Shown piece by piece: positions 9,301 to 18,251 of a stretch of 64,000 nt of DNA. The DNA is from Roseivirga sp. UBA6052 (GTDB lineage Bacteria; Bacteroidota; Bacteroidia; Cytophagales; Cyclobacteriaceae): assembly GCA_002427755.1 (NCBI GenBank), contig DIYO01000009.1, positions 995,296 through 1,059,295 on the forward strand, given 5' to 3'. The stretch's first letter is position 1. Each line of letters opens with the position of its first letter. Both the position numbers and the translations under genes were made by a program. The notes beneath the pieces were generated by a model, which made no database searches, was not told the origin of the DNA, and saw only the letters and a list, made by a program, of their open reading frames with translations.

Positions 9301-12300
9301 GAAATTTATCTAGTGTAGATTTTATTGATGGTGACTTTACCGCTGGTGATAATGACCCTTCTAACCCATTTGGTACAGTAACTATATTTTATTCAAGGTC
9401 ATCAGCTCCTAATATTACGACCACTGGCGCGGATTGGGATACAGATGATAGTGGTAATAAAACTACTTGGTCTACTACTTCACACGCAGGTGCTGCGGCT
9501 ACACAACTACCGGAAAGTGTTCAAGGAGCGCAGGTAATTATAGCTGATGGCCATATCGTTGATGTGTCTTCAAACTCAAAATCAGTAGCTATTACTGAGA
9601 TAACAGGCACTTTAGATTTGGGGACATCGACTGGTCACAATTTTGGAATAATTTCAGGTACCGGTAACATGATTATAACCTCTTCAGGTGGGGCACCTGT
9701 TTTTCCTGGAGGAACAGCTGATGCATTCCTAGGTTCCTCAGGAGGTACTGTTACCTATACAAATGCTGGGTTATTTATTCAGAACCTTCCAACAAGTCCA
9801 ACAACTTATCACAACCTTACTCTAGAGGCTGGAATAACCGGCTTTCCAGGATTTGGAATAAATTTTCCGGCAGTCGATCTGACTATTCACAACAACTTAA
9901 CAATTTCTGATGGTGCATCAGCAACTACAACGTCAGAGGTCTTTTTGGCTGATGGTACAACCATTAATATTGGTAATGACTTAGTTTTCACACAGCAAAA
10001 TGCACAATCAGTTGTTCTTGAATTTGGAGATGGTGCGGCCACAACTTTGAATATCACCGATGATATTAATATCGCCAGTGGCACTACTTTCCAAGTTGAT
10101 GATTCTGGTAGTCCTAATGATAATACTATCAATATCAACGGTTCATTTATTAACAATGGCACTTTGGATTTTGTACCTTCTTCTGGACAGAATATTGATG
10201 TGAATTTCACCGGTTCGGCTTCTGAAAGCATTACGGGTACAGGAGCTACAACCACCTTTGGAGATGTTACAATAAATAAGGGCTCAGACATTTCTACAGA
10301 GTTGAATGTGAATGCGACTGATTTTTCATTGGAGTCACTGACTTTAACGAATGGTACCTTTAGACTAACCAGTGCCCAAACGGTTGCCGCCTCAACAACA
10401 TCTTTATCTATTCCGAGTACCGCAAGATTGGCGACCAGTGGCGGTACAATTACTATTGGAACAGGTGCCGATGATGCCAACGACCTTTTCTTATCGGGAG
10501 AATTAGAGATAGTGAGCGGCACTGTTGAAATTGGAAATGCTTCTAACAGCAATAACAATGACATCGAGTATGCTTCTACGGGTAGTCCCACGATAGATAT
10601 TCAGGGCGGTACATTAACAGTAAATGGTCAGATTAGAAGACCAACCAGTTCCACTTTAGGTAATTTAATTTATTCCCAGTCGGCTGGTACGGTTAATATA
10701 AATGGGCAAAACGCTCAAACTACCCGAGCCATGCTTGAACTGGCAAATAGTTCATCTTTTACCATGTCAGCTGGTACCATTAATATCATTCGTGGTGGCG
10801 GCACAACATTCAACGATCTCTATCTGAGGCCTTCCACTTCTTCAATTTCAGGTGGTACGATAGTGTTTACTCCGGGTACTGCAGGAAATCAAAGCTATAC
10901 GCTCAATTCATCTGTTACCCTTAATGATGTAACAGTTACGGGCAATGGGGGCTCGAATACGGCTACGGTTACAGTGAATGATCAAGCATTAACTCTAAAT
11001 ACCTTAACGCTTTCAGAAGCCAACTCAACATTTAATGCCAATGGCTTTGATCTGAATATTACGGGTGACTTGAGTAATTCAGGAACATACACTTCGGGAT
11101 CAAATACAACAACATTTAATGGTACAGGTGCTCAAGCGCTTACTATGAATACAGCTACTAGTTTCAATAATCTAGCTGTCAATAAATCATCGGGGACTTT
11201 AACCGCTTCGGGTTCTTCGGACGCTAGCATTTCTTCAGATTTAACATTGACTAGTGGAACGCTTGAAGATGGAGGTAGAACTTTTACGATTACAGGAGAC
11301 ATTACCAATAATGCTACGCATACTAGTGGAACAATCGGTACAGGAGGCCTATCATTAACAGATGCTGATCATCAGATTTCCGGTTCGGGTACTTTTGGAA
11401 ATATAACGCTCGTAGGTGATAATAGAACTACCACTGTGAATGGTGCAATTACCCTGAATGCAGATTTAGATTTTACCAATAACACTGTTTTTGATATCGG
11501 AAGTAACGCTCTGACTTTTGGGTCTGAAGCTACCATTACAGGTTCTTCGTTCTCATCGCTCAAAATGATTAGAACAGCTCAGGACAACGCGATTGTAAAG
11601 AATTTCCCGGCCTCAGCAACGGACTTCACATTCCCTATTGGTATAGGTTCTGATTATACACCAGTGAGAACAAACCTTACCGCAAATTCGGCTACAGGTA
11701 GTATTACGGTTAATACTTATAATGAAAGGCATCCATTGACTACCAGTTCAAGTGATTTAGAATTACTTAGATACTGGACTGTTGAAACATCTGGGTTGAG
11801 TGGAACCGGTACTTTGGTATTCAATTATGTTGATGCCGATGTTCAAGGTACTGAGTCTAATTATTTCGGTGGACAAGTGGTGAATGCGAACTGGTCTCCA
11901 ATAAACGGAACCGAGTTTGATGATGCGCCTACAAATTCAATCCGAACAGTAGATCCTAGTGCCAATACCATTACCTATTCCGGGATTTCCACTTCGAATC
12001 TAACTGGAGAATATACAGCCGGAGAAACTGCTGAATTTGCTACAGTGAGTATTTACTATAGTAGAGATGCAACATTGGGTGGTAACTGGGAAAATGGTAA
12101 TTCGTGGTCTATAACTGGCCATGATGGAGCGGCAGCAGGTTCAACTCCTGATGGTAACAGAGTTGAAATTGCAGATGGACATACCATAACGGCTACAGCT
12201 GATACCAAGAGTTCTTTCTCCCTAGTCTTGAATGGAACCCTTGATTTAGGCACCACAGTAGGACACGATTTTGGTACCATTACGGGTACCGGAACAATGG

Positions 12301-14429
12301 ATATTGAAGCAACTACTAATAACAATTTCAATTTCCCGGCATCGGATATTACAAGCTATACCGGTACACATCAGTTCAGTGGTACTACAAATGGTAATAT
12401 GCTTAATACACCGTCTGCCTTCTATAATTTGTCTTTTGCAGGAACGAGTATTAAGAATTTAGAGAATACCAGCTTTACCATCACTAATGACTTCAGTATG
12501 TCTGCCGGAACGGTTAATCAGACCACGAGTTCTACAGTACAATTAGGAGGTAGTTTTTCCAACACTGGAGCTACTTACTCTGACACTGCCGGTACTCTAG
12601 AGTTTAACGGTTCTGGAGCACAATCTATAACTGCTTCAGGAGGAAGCACAACATTCAATAACCTAAGCATTACCAATACTGCCGGAACAGTCACTCTGAA
12701 TGATAACGTGGATATGAATGGGGCATTGGTGCAATCTGCCAGCACTACATTAGACTTAGATGATAAATGTATCGGGGGAACAGGTTCTGTAACGATTAAT
12801 GGTATTATTCAAACTTCCAATGCGAACGGTCTATCTGGTGGCGCTACTACTACGTTTGAGAATACCTTAAGTGCTGTTACGATTAATGCAGGATCGAATG
12901 TAGTTTACGATGCTACCGGAGCTCAAACCGTAACGGCTAGAACAGATTACGATGGATTACAAGTTGATGGATCTGGGACTAAGTCTCTGGATGGTAGTGC
13001 AACTGTTGCCTCTGCCTTGAATATAGCCGCGGGAGATTTAAGCATAGGTTCCAACACCCTAACATTGAATGGCACTGTTACAGGAGCTGGAGAGATATCA
13101 GGAACAACTACATCGAATATTAGCGTTGGTGGAACAGGTGATTTGGGAACAATAGACTTTGCTTCAGGTTCTGCCAATTTGGGCACTCTTACGGTTAATA
13201 GAACCTCTTCTGGAACAGTGACATTTGAAGATGATTTCACAGTTAATTCTAGTATTGATCTGACAGAAGGTATAGTAAACCTACCAGATAATGGTACAGT
13301 TACTTTAGGCTCATCAGGTAATCCGGCCACAATTACAGGTGGAAATGACAATTCTTATTTCAATACTGATCTTACTGATGATGACTTGGATAATAATCCT
13401 GAAATAGACTTCTTTTTGGAGAGTACGGATCTCACAATTCCTATTGGTTATAATCCTTTGTTTTCTATGTCAATTAGTTGTCCTTCTTGTAGCGGACATA
13501 GGTTTAGAGCTCGAGTTAGTCGAGGACCATATAATACGCCACCAAGGTCGGGCGGGAGAGAAACAAATAATGTTGTGAGGGCTCAATGGTCGCTTCAATT
13601 AGTATCAGGTGCAGCTCCAGTTGATGTTACTGTAACCTTAAGATGGATTGGATCTTTTGAGGGTAGTGGTTTGGGTACAGACGTAGGGGTGAGTATATAT
13701 GATACTAATTTAGGATCACCTTTTTGGGATATCAATAGTACTGTTTCTCCCAAAAGTGGATCAAACCCTTACAGCCAGTCCAGAACGTTCTCAGTTACAG
13801 GTACAAACAAAATTTATCTGGCCATTGCTAATAGGTCTTCTCCTCTTCCTGTTAACCTGATCAGCTTTAATGGTAAAATGAATCCTAGAGGCGATATTGA
13901 TTTGAACTGGCAAACTGCTGATGAAGAGAATAATAGCCATTTTGAAGTGGAAAGATCAGGAAATGGGATGAATGATTGGCAGACTCTAGACTTTGTGGAA
14001 GGAAACGGAAACTCGAACCAACTAAAGACTTACACATTCACTGATAATAAGGTAAACAAAGACAAGGGTTATATTTTCTATAGGCTTAGGCAAGTTGACT
14101 TTAGTGGTGATTTTGAATATTCACCAGTGATATCTATACCTATCAGGCAAGACATTGTATCTCTAGAAAAAAGCTGGTCGGTTTATCCTAATCCAGCCGA
14201 AAGGGACGATATCAATATTGTGCTCACGAATGCTCAGTTCGACTCGCAAGATGTCTTCAAATTCAGGGTGTTCGATTTAAATGGAAAGGTGTTGTATCAA
14301 AATGAGTCAGCGGCCTATAAGTCTATCCCTGAAATTCAAAAGTGTCTCATGTATTCGCAGTCCGGTCTTTATTTCATTGAAATAGGTGCTAAAGAAAGTG
14401 TTGAAAGGCATCGAATTATTTTGAAATAA
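6339..14429 (+). CDS. Giant T9SS-secreted repeat protein with FN3 and beta-helix-like repeats
   Basis: A 2696-residue extracellular protein. The only usable start is a GTG at 6339 (no ATG after the upstream in-frame stop), giving a signal peptide MHRILVIGLLSLLPFFGG. Residues 27-141 resemble a fibronectin type III domain. From 145 on come hundreds of short Thr/Ser/Asn/Gly-rich turns of the kind NLTVNGTLTLENSATL, typical of right-handed beta-helix adhesins, arranged in super-repeats of about 870-890 residues. Residues 2504-2600 (LPVNLISFNGK...) are the usual Ig/FN-like spacer, and the last 85 (YPNPAERDDINIV...GLYFIEI) are a T9SS type A sorting domain. It is therefore sent through the type IX system and probably attached to the surface; adhesion is inferred. 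Only one cluster of cysteines (near 2381-2385) is evident. Confidence 0.92.
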   Translation: MHRILVIGLLSLLPFFGGSKNAFEPTIQVTSLTVDSRTPSSINLSWTAGNGANTIIVARQGSAVTGGDPVDNTAYTAGDFGDGTEIGTSNFVVASTSGTSATITGLVSGTTYHFAAYSFDTGGSPDPDYLVTSPATANATTGQTYYSYQSGDAGTAGTWTTDASGATQVNGAVPGSSDDVVVLLNRTVTISSNNFDLNNVTVNNQGTLALGTTTDHDYATLSGTGLITSGATHPTVTTNNFATTSGGTFEYVTAATSFTITDAAATTYNNLIIDNSSVTVGLNLTVNGTLTLENSATLTLANDGTSRAFSFNNIVVNSGNTISTNSTSATHTAMVTGNITNEGTIDFTAQSSAEYTSAPSVGVVEVTFSGTSAQTLSCSGNTDFYRLIVDKGNDQTSTLTVSSTSTSNFRIFGRNDEANTSSGDDANPTINKALWIKNGTLELGSNISIESLTEGGGDYFIPQNGALHINGASVTVTTTSNGTTNQSLNLVGKLQITSGSYSGSNTGGITYAGNAELDIDGGSLTISQLRMSSTTIGTENALSYNQSSGTVSVNNGGTNSSSEARFDMEAANVTSSRNSFAMSGGTLTVSDPNTVAGISIITRDSDFSVTGGTIVAEVTGATNFGIAVSGALNNLTVQEDGDGSTGDIRTADDGPITTTALDINGDLTLSTNAVLTMNNDDLSVGGNFSIGTGTTFTPGSNALTFDGSGAQAITVDGTITSGLNNLTIDKSAESFTPSAALTILGDLTITSGTFADGGFAHQLSGNLSNSAIHSGSGSISLVGTSTQSIGGDGNGVFQNLTLFNTNGASAPISASANFTVNGTLTFSNDKLFNLGTNTLTLGSSASTSGESSSRYIQTSGLTSDGGVTRTYGTTGSFTWPIGTSNGYTPATINVAGASGTGTINIIPVESEHPNVTTTGSSLTYYWQVSSSGFSGLSSVTHTYTYLDSDIVGTETDYVYGRFNNSNNQWTSGAAADVDESTNTIGGTGNLSSVDFIDGDFTAGDNDPSNPFGTVTIFYSRSSAPNITTTGADWDTDDSGNKTTWSTTSHAGAAATQLPESVQGAQVIIADGHIVDVSSNSKSVAITEITGTLDLGTSTGHNFGIISGTGNMIITSSGGAPVFPGGTADAFLGSSGGTVTYTNAGLFIQNLPTSPTTYHNLTLEAGITGFPGFGINFPAVDLTIHNNLTISDGASATTTSEVFLADGTTINIGNDLVFTQQNAQSVVLEFGDGAATTLNITDDINIASGTTFQVDDSGSPNDNTININGSFINNGTLDFVPSSGQNIDVNFTGSASESITGTGATTTFGDVTINKGSDISTELNVNATDFSLESLTLTNGTFRLTSAQTVAASTTSLSIPSTARLATSGGTITIGTGADDANDLFLSGELEIVSGTVEIGNASNSNNNDIEYASTGSPTIDIQGGTLTVNGQIRRPTSSTLGNLIYSQSAGTVNINGQNAQTTRAMLELANSSSFTMSAGTINIIRGGGTTFNDLYLRPSTSSISGGTIVFTPGTAGNQSYTLNSSVTLNDVTVTGNGGSNTATVTVNDQALTLNTLTLSEANSTFNANGFDLNITGDLSNSGTYTSGSNTTTFNGTGAQALTMNTATSFNNLAVNKSSGTLTASGSSDASISSDLTLTSGTLEDGGRTFTITGDITNNATHTSGTIGTGGLSLTDADHQISGSGTFGNITLVGDNRTTTVNGAITLNADLDFTNNTVFDIGSNALTFGSEATITGSSFSSLKMIRTAQDNAIVKNFPASATDFTFPIGIGSDYTPVRTNLTANSATGSITVNTYNERHPLTTSSSDLELLRYWTVETSGLSGTGTLVFNYVDADVQGTESNYFGGQVVNANWSPINGTEFDDAPTNSIRTVDPSANTITYSGISTSNLTGEYTAGETAEFATVSIYYSRDATLGGNWENGNSWSITGHDGAAAGSTPDGNRVEIADGHTITATADTKSSFSLVLNGTLDLGTTVGHDFGTITGTGTMDIEATTNNNFNFPASDITSYTGTHQFSGTTNGNMLNTPSAFYNLSFAGTSIKNLENTSFTITNDFSMSAGTVNQTTSSTVQLGGSFSNTGATYSDTAGTLEFNGSGAQSITASGGSTTFNNLSITNTAGTVTLNDNVDMNGALVQSASTTLDLDDKCIGGTGSVTINGIIQTSNANGLSGGATTTFENTLSAVTINAGSNVVYDATGAQTVTARTDYDGLQVDGSGTKSLDGSATVASALNIAAGDLSIGSNTLTLNGTVTGAGEISGTTTSNISVGGTGDLGTIDFASGSANLGTLTVNRTSSGTVTFEDDFTVNSSIDLTEGIVNLPDNGTVTLGSSGNPATITGGNDNSYFNTDLTDDDLDNNPEIDFFLESTDLTIPIGYNPLFSMSISCPSCSGHRFRARVSRGPYNTPPRSGGRETNNVVRAQWSLQLVSGAAPVDVTVTLRWIGSFEGSGLGTDVGVSIYDTNLGSPFWDINSTVSPKSGSNPYSQSRTFSVTGTNKIYLAIANRSSPLPVNLISFNGKMNPRGDIDLNWQTADEENNSHFEVERSGNGMNDWQTLDFVEGNGNSNQLKTYTFTDNKVNKDKGYIFYRLRQVDFSGDFEYSPVISIPIRQDIVSLEKSWSVYPNPAERDDINIVLTNAQFDSQDVFKFRVFDLNGKVLYQNESAAYKSIPEIQKCLMYSQSGLYFIEIGAKESVERHRIILK
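6771..13440 (+). repeat. Coding super-repeats of about 2.6 kb inside the giant secreted protein
   Basis: Three units begin with the same signature (an aromatic pair plus Ser, a Trp-rich stretch, then DGH and a GTLxLGTxxxHDxxxxSGTG motif) at 6771, 9387 and 12054, so the spacing is 2616 and 2667 bases. Units 1 and 2 end in a matching module (PIG..YTP followed by a Trp-Val/Thr strand and a DxD...GTExxY motif) near 8976 and 11633. Unit 3 is shortened and reaches a PIGYNP variant near 13440. The repeats are diverged at the DNA level. Confidence 0.75.
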
Positions 14430-14491
14430 TTGTCAGCATATAAGCAGTGCAACCTCCTTCGATTGCTTATTTTAGAATAAACCTATAGCAC

Positions 14492-15217
14492 TTGTCGCTT
14501 TCAGTTGTCATACCTGTTATTAACGAAGAGAAGGCATTATCTGAACTGTTACCTTTTCTAAAAGCACTAGAATATCCACCTAGCGAGATTATTGTGGTTG
14601 ATGGTGGCAGTAGCGATAATTCAAAGATGATAGCTATAGAAAATGGTGCAATTCTCCTAGAGTCTAATCGAGAAGGGCGAGCGGCCCAGCTTCATTTGGG
14701 TGCCATGAACGCATCTAATCTACACATATGCTTTCTCCATGCAGATACTTTTCCAAATCCTGGTTTCGTCAATCAAATTAAAGAAGTCATGAAAGATGAT
14801 CGTATAGCATTAGGTGGCTTTATCTCCATAATGAAGGGTAAAAAGACACGCTATTGGATCTCTTATTTAAATTATGTGAAGACTTATTTTTGTTCTTTTA
14901 TCTACTCTCCAAAAAAGCATTGGAAAGGATTGCGTTTACTTTTTGGAGATCAGGTCATGTTTTGTAGAAAATCAGACTACCTTGAATCAGGAGGCTTTAA
15001 ATTAGAAGACAGGGTGATGGAAGAAGCTAACTTTTGTCTGAGAATGAGTGCTTTAGGCAGAGTAAAGCTCGTTCATCAGTTTGTATATTCTTCAGATAGA
15101 AGAGTGTCTGAGTGGGGATTTTTTAAAGCAAATAGAATATATATCGGTATAGCTATGGGCTGGGCATTGGGTCTTTCGACTCAACACCTTGAAGACCAAT
15201 ACATACATGTGAGATAA
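14492..15217 (+). CDS. Family 2 glycosyltransferase (TIGR04283-like)
   Basis: A 241-residue GT-A fold glycosyltransferase: N-terminal SVVIPVINEEKALSELL, nucleotide-binding VVDGGSSDNS (about residues 35-43), and a metal-site stretch CFLHADTFPNPGF (about 78-90). It lacks a clear long membrane segment. Length and motifs fit the 'rSAM/selenodomain-associated transferase 2' group, whose acceptor is unknown. The start is a TTG at 14492: an in-frame TAG lies two codons upstream, and homologues begin at this point. It stands alone between the giant secreted protein and the sigma factor; a link with either is not shown. Confidence 0.8.
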   Translation: MSLSVVIPVINEEKALSELLPFLKALEYPPSEIIVVDGGSSDNSKMIAIENGAILLESNREGRAAQLHLGAMNASNLHICFLHADTFPNPGFVNQIKEVMKDDRIALGGFISIMKGKKTRYWISYLNYVKTYFCSFIYSPKKHWKGLRLLFGDQVMFCRKSDYLESGGFKLEDRVMEEANFCLRMSALGRVKLVHQFVYSSDRRVSEWGFFKANRIYIGIAMGWALGLSTQHLEDQYIHVR

Positions 15218-15281
15218 TTTTTTTAATGTTCAAGCAGCCTTTTGTTCTTAAGTAAGGTATAGAAAGAGAACATCGACTGCC

Positions 15282-15836
15282 TTGACTAGGATTGAGAAAC
15301 TTTTGGAACTCGTAATTACAGGCTGCAAAAAGAATGACAGACAGAGCCAACAGGAATTGTATCGCAATTTCTATAGCTATGGTATGAGCATTTGCTTACG
15401 CTATACGGGTAATTCATCAGATGCAACTGAGGTGCTAAACGATGGCTTCTTTAAGGTTTTTAAAAACATTAAGAAATTCGATGAGACTAAACCCTTTAAG
15501 CCTTGGTTAAGAAGGATACTGGTAAACGCATGCTTAGATCACATAAAAAAGGAATCTAAACATTCGCAATTGGCAGATATTACTGAAGCTGAACAAGAAC
15601 AAAGTTTTTCTCAATCACCCGATCACGATTTAAGTTATGAGGAGATATTAAGCAAAGTTGGGCAGCTTTCACCTGCATATAGAGCAGTTTTCAACCTATA
15701 TGTAATTGAAGGTTATAAGCATAATGAGATTGCAGAACAACTTGGTATTACAGTAAGTACATCTAAGGCGAACTTGACACGCGCAAAAGCAATTTTAAGG
15801 TCAATGTTAGATAAGGAGGTTTATAGATATGGATGA
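15282..15836 (+). CDS. ECF-type RNA polymerase sigma factor
   Basis: A 184-residue sigma-70 family factor with region 2 (NSSDATEVLNDGFFKVFKNIKKFDETKPFKPWLRRI, about residues 45-85) that opens the -10 element, and region 4 (LSPAYRAVFNLYVIEGYKHNEIAEQLGITVSTSKANLTRAK, about 130-175) with its helix-turn-helix. The start appears to be TTG at 15282, since the frame upstream runs into TAA without an ATG. It overlaps the next gene by 8 bases, the usual arrangement for an ECF factor and its regulator. Its target promoter cannot be read from this window. Confidence 0.92.
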   Translation: MTRIEKLLELVITGCKKNDRQSQQELYRNFYSYGMSICLRYTGNSSDATEVLNDGFFKVFKNIKKFDETKPFKPWLRRILVNACLDHIKKESKHSQLADITEAEQEQSFSQSPDHDLSYEEILSKVGQLSPAYRAVFNLYVIEGYKHNEIAEQLGITVSTSKANLTRAKAILRSMLDKEVYRYG

Positions 15837-17052
15837 GGCGAATAAACCAGACAACATAGAAAAGCTAATTAAGGAGGCTGCTGAAAATGCTCAGTTTGAT
15901 TTTAATACTGAAGCATGGCAGGCTATGGAAGCCAAGTTAGATGGTAAATCTTGGCGAGTTGGCGCATGGTGGAAGTTTGGTTTACCGGTATTGTTAATTG
16001 CCATTTTAGCATTTTTCTTCTGGCCTCAGGCAGGTTCTGAAGGTGATGCATTGAAAGTGATAGAGCCTGTAGAGAGTCAAGATGCTATTCCAGATCAAGT
16101 TTTAGATGCAAAAGTATCCGAACAGGAGCAGAAGGATATTTTGGAACAGAACGAGTCTGATGCTACAGAAGCATTGCTAGATACTCAGGAGAAATCAAGC
16201 AACAATAGAATTAGCACATCACAAGTAACTCGTACTAGAACAACTAGCAAGTTAAAGGCAGGCGAAAATTCTAAAGTTGAATATTTTTCAAAAGACACGC
16301 AGCCTATTTCTGGTTTGGGCAGTATTGATAATGAAAACAGTAAGTCATACGGACTTATTAATGAACTTAGTGGCCTAGAAAGACAATCAGCGTTATTGCC
16401 GTTTTCTGAAATTCAACCATGGATACTGGACTCAACCTTCACTAAATATGGAAAGTTAGATTCTGCCTTCAGAAGATTTACATATGGTTTAGTTCTTTCA
16501 TTGGACTTATCCTCAACTAGACTAGAGGGCTTTACTGACCCTGGTACTATGGTGGGCTTGATAGGAGAATACAGAGTGAATAAAAATTGGGCTTTGCAAT
16601 CAGGAGTTGCCTATGCCACCAAAATTTATTCAGCATTCGGGTCTGAATATGAAACACCTGAGTGGGCTTTAAACGCGCCAAACGAATTCGCTTCGGTTTT
16701 GGCAAAGTGTCTTGTCATTGATATCCCAATTAATATGAAACGCTATTTCACTACTAAAAAAGGGAATCAATGGTTTCTGTCAGGAGGAATCTCTAGTTAC
16801 TTCATGTTGCGCGAAGATTACACTTATGAGTATTCTGCTAATCGACCGGCATGGCCTGATACTTGGCGTTACGAAAATAAAAACAACCACTTTTTCGGAA
16901 TAGCGAATATCAGCGGAGGCGTGGTGAGACCACTAACTAAGAAATTGAACATAAATATTGAACCATTTATGAAGCTTCCTCTAACGGGAATTGGGGAAGG
17001 AAAAGTTAAGTTTTTGAGCTTTGGTACAAATGTTTCCATCACATTTAAATAG
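15829..17052 (+). CDS. Membrane-anchored outer-membrane beta-barrel-like protein, probable sigma regulator
   Basis: A 407-residue protein coupled to the ECF sigma gene. Residues 1-47 are cytoplasmic (NIEKLIKEAAENAQFDFNTEAWQAMEAKL resembles short anti-sigma segments). Residues 48-66 (WKFGLPVLLIAILAFFFW) form a membrane helix. Residues 67-200 are a charged, Gln/Ser-rich linker, and residues 215-407 look like an outer-membrane beta-barrel of the PF13568 kind with alternating aromatic strands and a C-terminal Phe-Lys. If read literally it spans both membranes and could pass an envelope signal to the sigma factor. No signal peptidase site is seen after the helix. Arrangement seen; function inferred. 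Confidence 0.7.
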   Translation: MDEANKPDNIEKLIKEAAENAQFDFNTEAWQAMEAKLDGKSWRVGAWWKFGLPVLLIAILAFFFWPQAGSEGDALKVIEPVESQDAIPDQVLDAKVSEQEQKDILEQNESDATEALLDTQEKSSNNRISTSQVTRTRTTSKLKAGENSKVEYFSKDTQPISGLGSIDNENSKSYGLINELSGLERQSALLPFSEIQPWILDSTFTKYGKLDSAFRRFTYGLVLSLDLSSTRLEGFTDPGTMVGLIGEYRVNKNWALQSGVAYATKIYSAFGSEYETPEWALNAPNEFASVLAKCLVIDIPINMKRYFTTKKGNQWFLSGGISSYFMLREDYTYEYSANRPAWPDTWRYENKNNHFFGIANISGGVVRPLTKKLNINIEPFMKLPLTGIGEGKVKFLSFGTNVSITFK

Positions 17053-17203
17053 AAATTTTAAAAATTCTAAGTGCCAAAATGTTGCTCAAACGACCTTATA
17101 ATCAGGTTTTTAGAAGAAAATTAAATTTTTTGAAAAACTTTTAATTATTTCTAAAACAATCTGATGAACAAACTGTAAATGCAGTGTCAAGTCAAGTGAA
17201 ATG

Positions 17204-17233
17204 AAGGGGTTCTCGCAATTGTGGGAGCCCTTT
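17204..17233 (+). terminator. Probable terminator after the sigma operon
   Basis: A stem of about 13 pairs with several G-T wobbles (AAGGGGTTCTCGC against GTGGGAGCCCTTT, loop AATT) is followed by a short pyrimidine stretch. It lies 150 bases beyond the beta-barrel gene in the 217-base gap before the oxidoreductase gene. Confidence 0.5.
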
Positions 17234-17284
17234 CTGCATTTATAGAGCACCCTTTTCTTCGTATTAATTGTGTTACTTAGTTCT

Positions 17285-18238
17285 ATGAATTGGGGATTTA
17301 TAGGATTCGGTAGAATTGCCAGAAAATTTTTAGAAAGCTTAAATGCTGTGGAGGGAGAAGTTGCTTATGCATTTGCTTCCAGATCGAATGCAGATGCATT
17401 GCAAAAAGAGTTTCCTGAGGTAAAAGTATACAGTGATTATGATCAACTACTAGCTGACCCGGCCATTGATGTTGTCTATATCAGTACCACTCACAATTTC
17501 CATTGCAGTAATACAATCAGTGCTTTAAGAGCGGGTAAACATGTACTTTGTGAAAAACCTATGGGAATTTCCTCAGATGAAATCCTTGAAATGAAAGAGG
17601 TTGCAGAAGAGACAGGATGCTTTCTAATGGAGGCCATGTGGATGCGCTTTTTACCAGCTTATAGAGAGGCGATTACTAGGGTAAAGGCAGGGGAAATTGG
17701 TGAAGTGAAATATATGACTGCGAGTTTTGGTTTTCGCTCAATTGATAAGCTGACGACTGACGGGAGGCTATTGAATCCGGATTTGGCAGGAGGCGCCCTT
17801 TATGATGTTGGCGTATATCCACTCACAATCGTGTCAGACCTTTTTGGCTGGGAACCTGAAGAATTTAAAGCACACGCCATTCTATCTGATACTGGAGTTG
17901 ATGAAACCATTCAAGTCCAATTAGATTTTGGTGGCAATCGACTGGCTCAAGTAGTTGGGAGTATCGGAATTCATACCAATAAAGAAGCTTGCATCTATGG
18001 AACAGAAGGATATGTTAGATTACCTTTTTTCTGGAAAGCCCAGTCTTACGAAGTGGTTAAAGATGAACAAGTTACAACTTTTGATGTTCCATACTTAGCT
18101 ACCGGTTATGCACATGAAATTCAAGAAGTTTCTAAATGCATAAGCGAGGGAAAAACAGAGTCTAATTTGTTTACCCTTAATGATAGCTTAATGAGTGCTC
18201 GATTAGTAGAAAGTATTCTTTCTACTATCTTCAAATAA
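17285..18238 (+). CDS. Gfo/Idh/MocA-family NAD(P)-dependent oxidoreductase
   Basis: A protein of about 317 residues with an N-terminal Rossmann fold (NWGFIGFGRIARKFLESL), the family motif CEKPMGIS near residue 95 and a C-terminal alpha/beta substrate domain (DLAGGALYDVGVYPLT). Relatives oxidise or reduce sugars, sugar alcohols or trans-dihydrodiols. I place the start at ATG 17285 because it sits directly before the Rossmann strand; a GTG at 17270 would add five residues. The HAD phosphatase starts 13 bases after the stop, so the two are likely co-transcribed, perhaps with the epimerase, as a small carbohydrate-handling set. Substrate not predictable. Confidence 0.88.
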   Translation: MNWGFIGFGRIARKFLESLNAVEGEVAYAFASRSNADALQKEFPEVKVYSDYDQLLADPAIDVVYISTTHNFHCSNTISALRAGKHVLCEKPMGISSDEILEMKEVAEETGCFLMEAMWMRFLPAYREAITRVKAGEIGEVKYMTASFGFRSIDKLTTDGRLLNPDLAGGALYDVGVYPLTIVSDLFGWEPEEFKAHAILSDTGVDETIQVQLDFGGNRLAQVVGSIGIHTNKEACIYGTEGYVRLPFFWKAQSYEVVKDEQVTTFDVPYLATGYAHEIQEVSKCISEGKTESNLFTLNDSLMSARLVESILSTIFK

Positions 18239-18251
18239 ATCAATTCAACAA

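Noticed and set aside
9887..10591. A 234-codon minus-strand open frame within the giant secreted protein gene
   Set aside because: It lies wholly inside a repeat-rich real gene; its composition follows the complementary Thr/Ser/Gly codons and it has no recognisable domain.
12947..13351. A 134-codon minus-strand frame inside the same gene
   Set aside because: Same cause; Val/Pro/Ser-rich shadow of the coding repeats.
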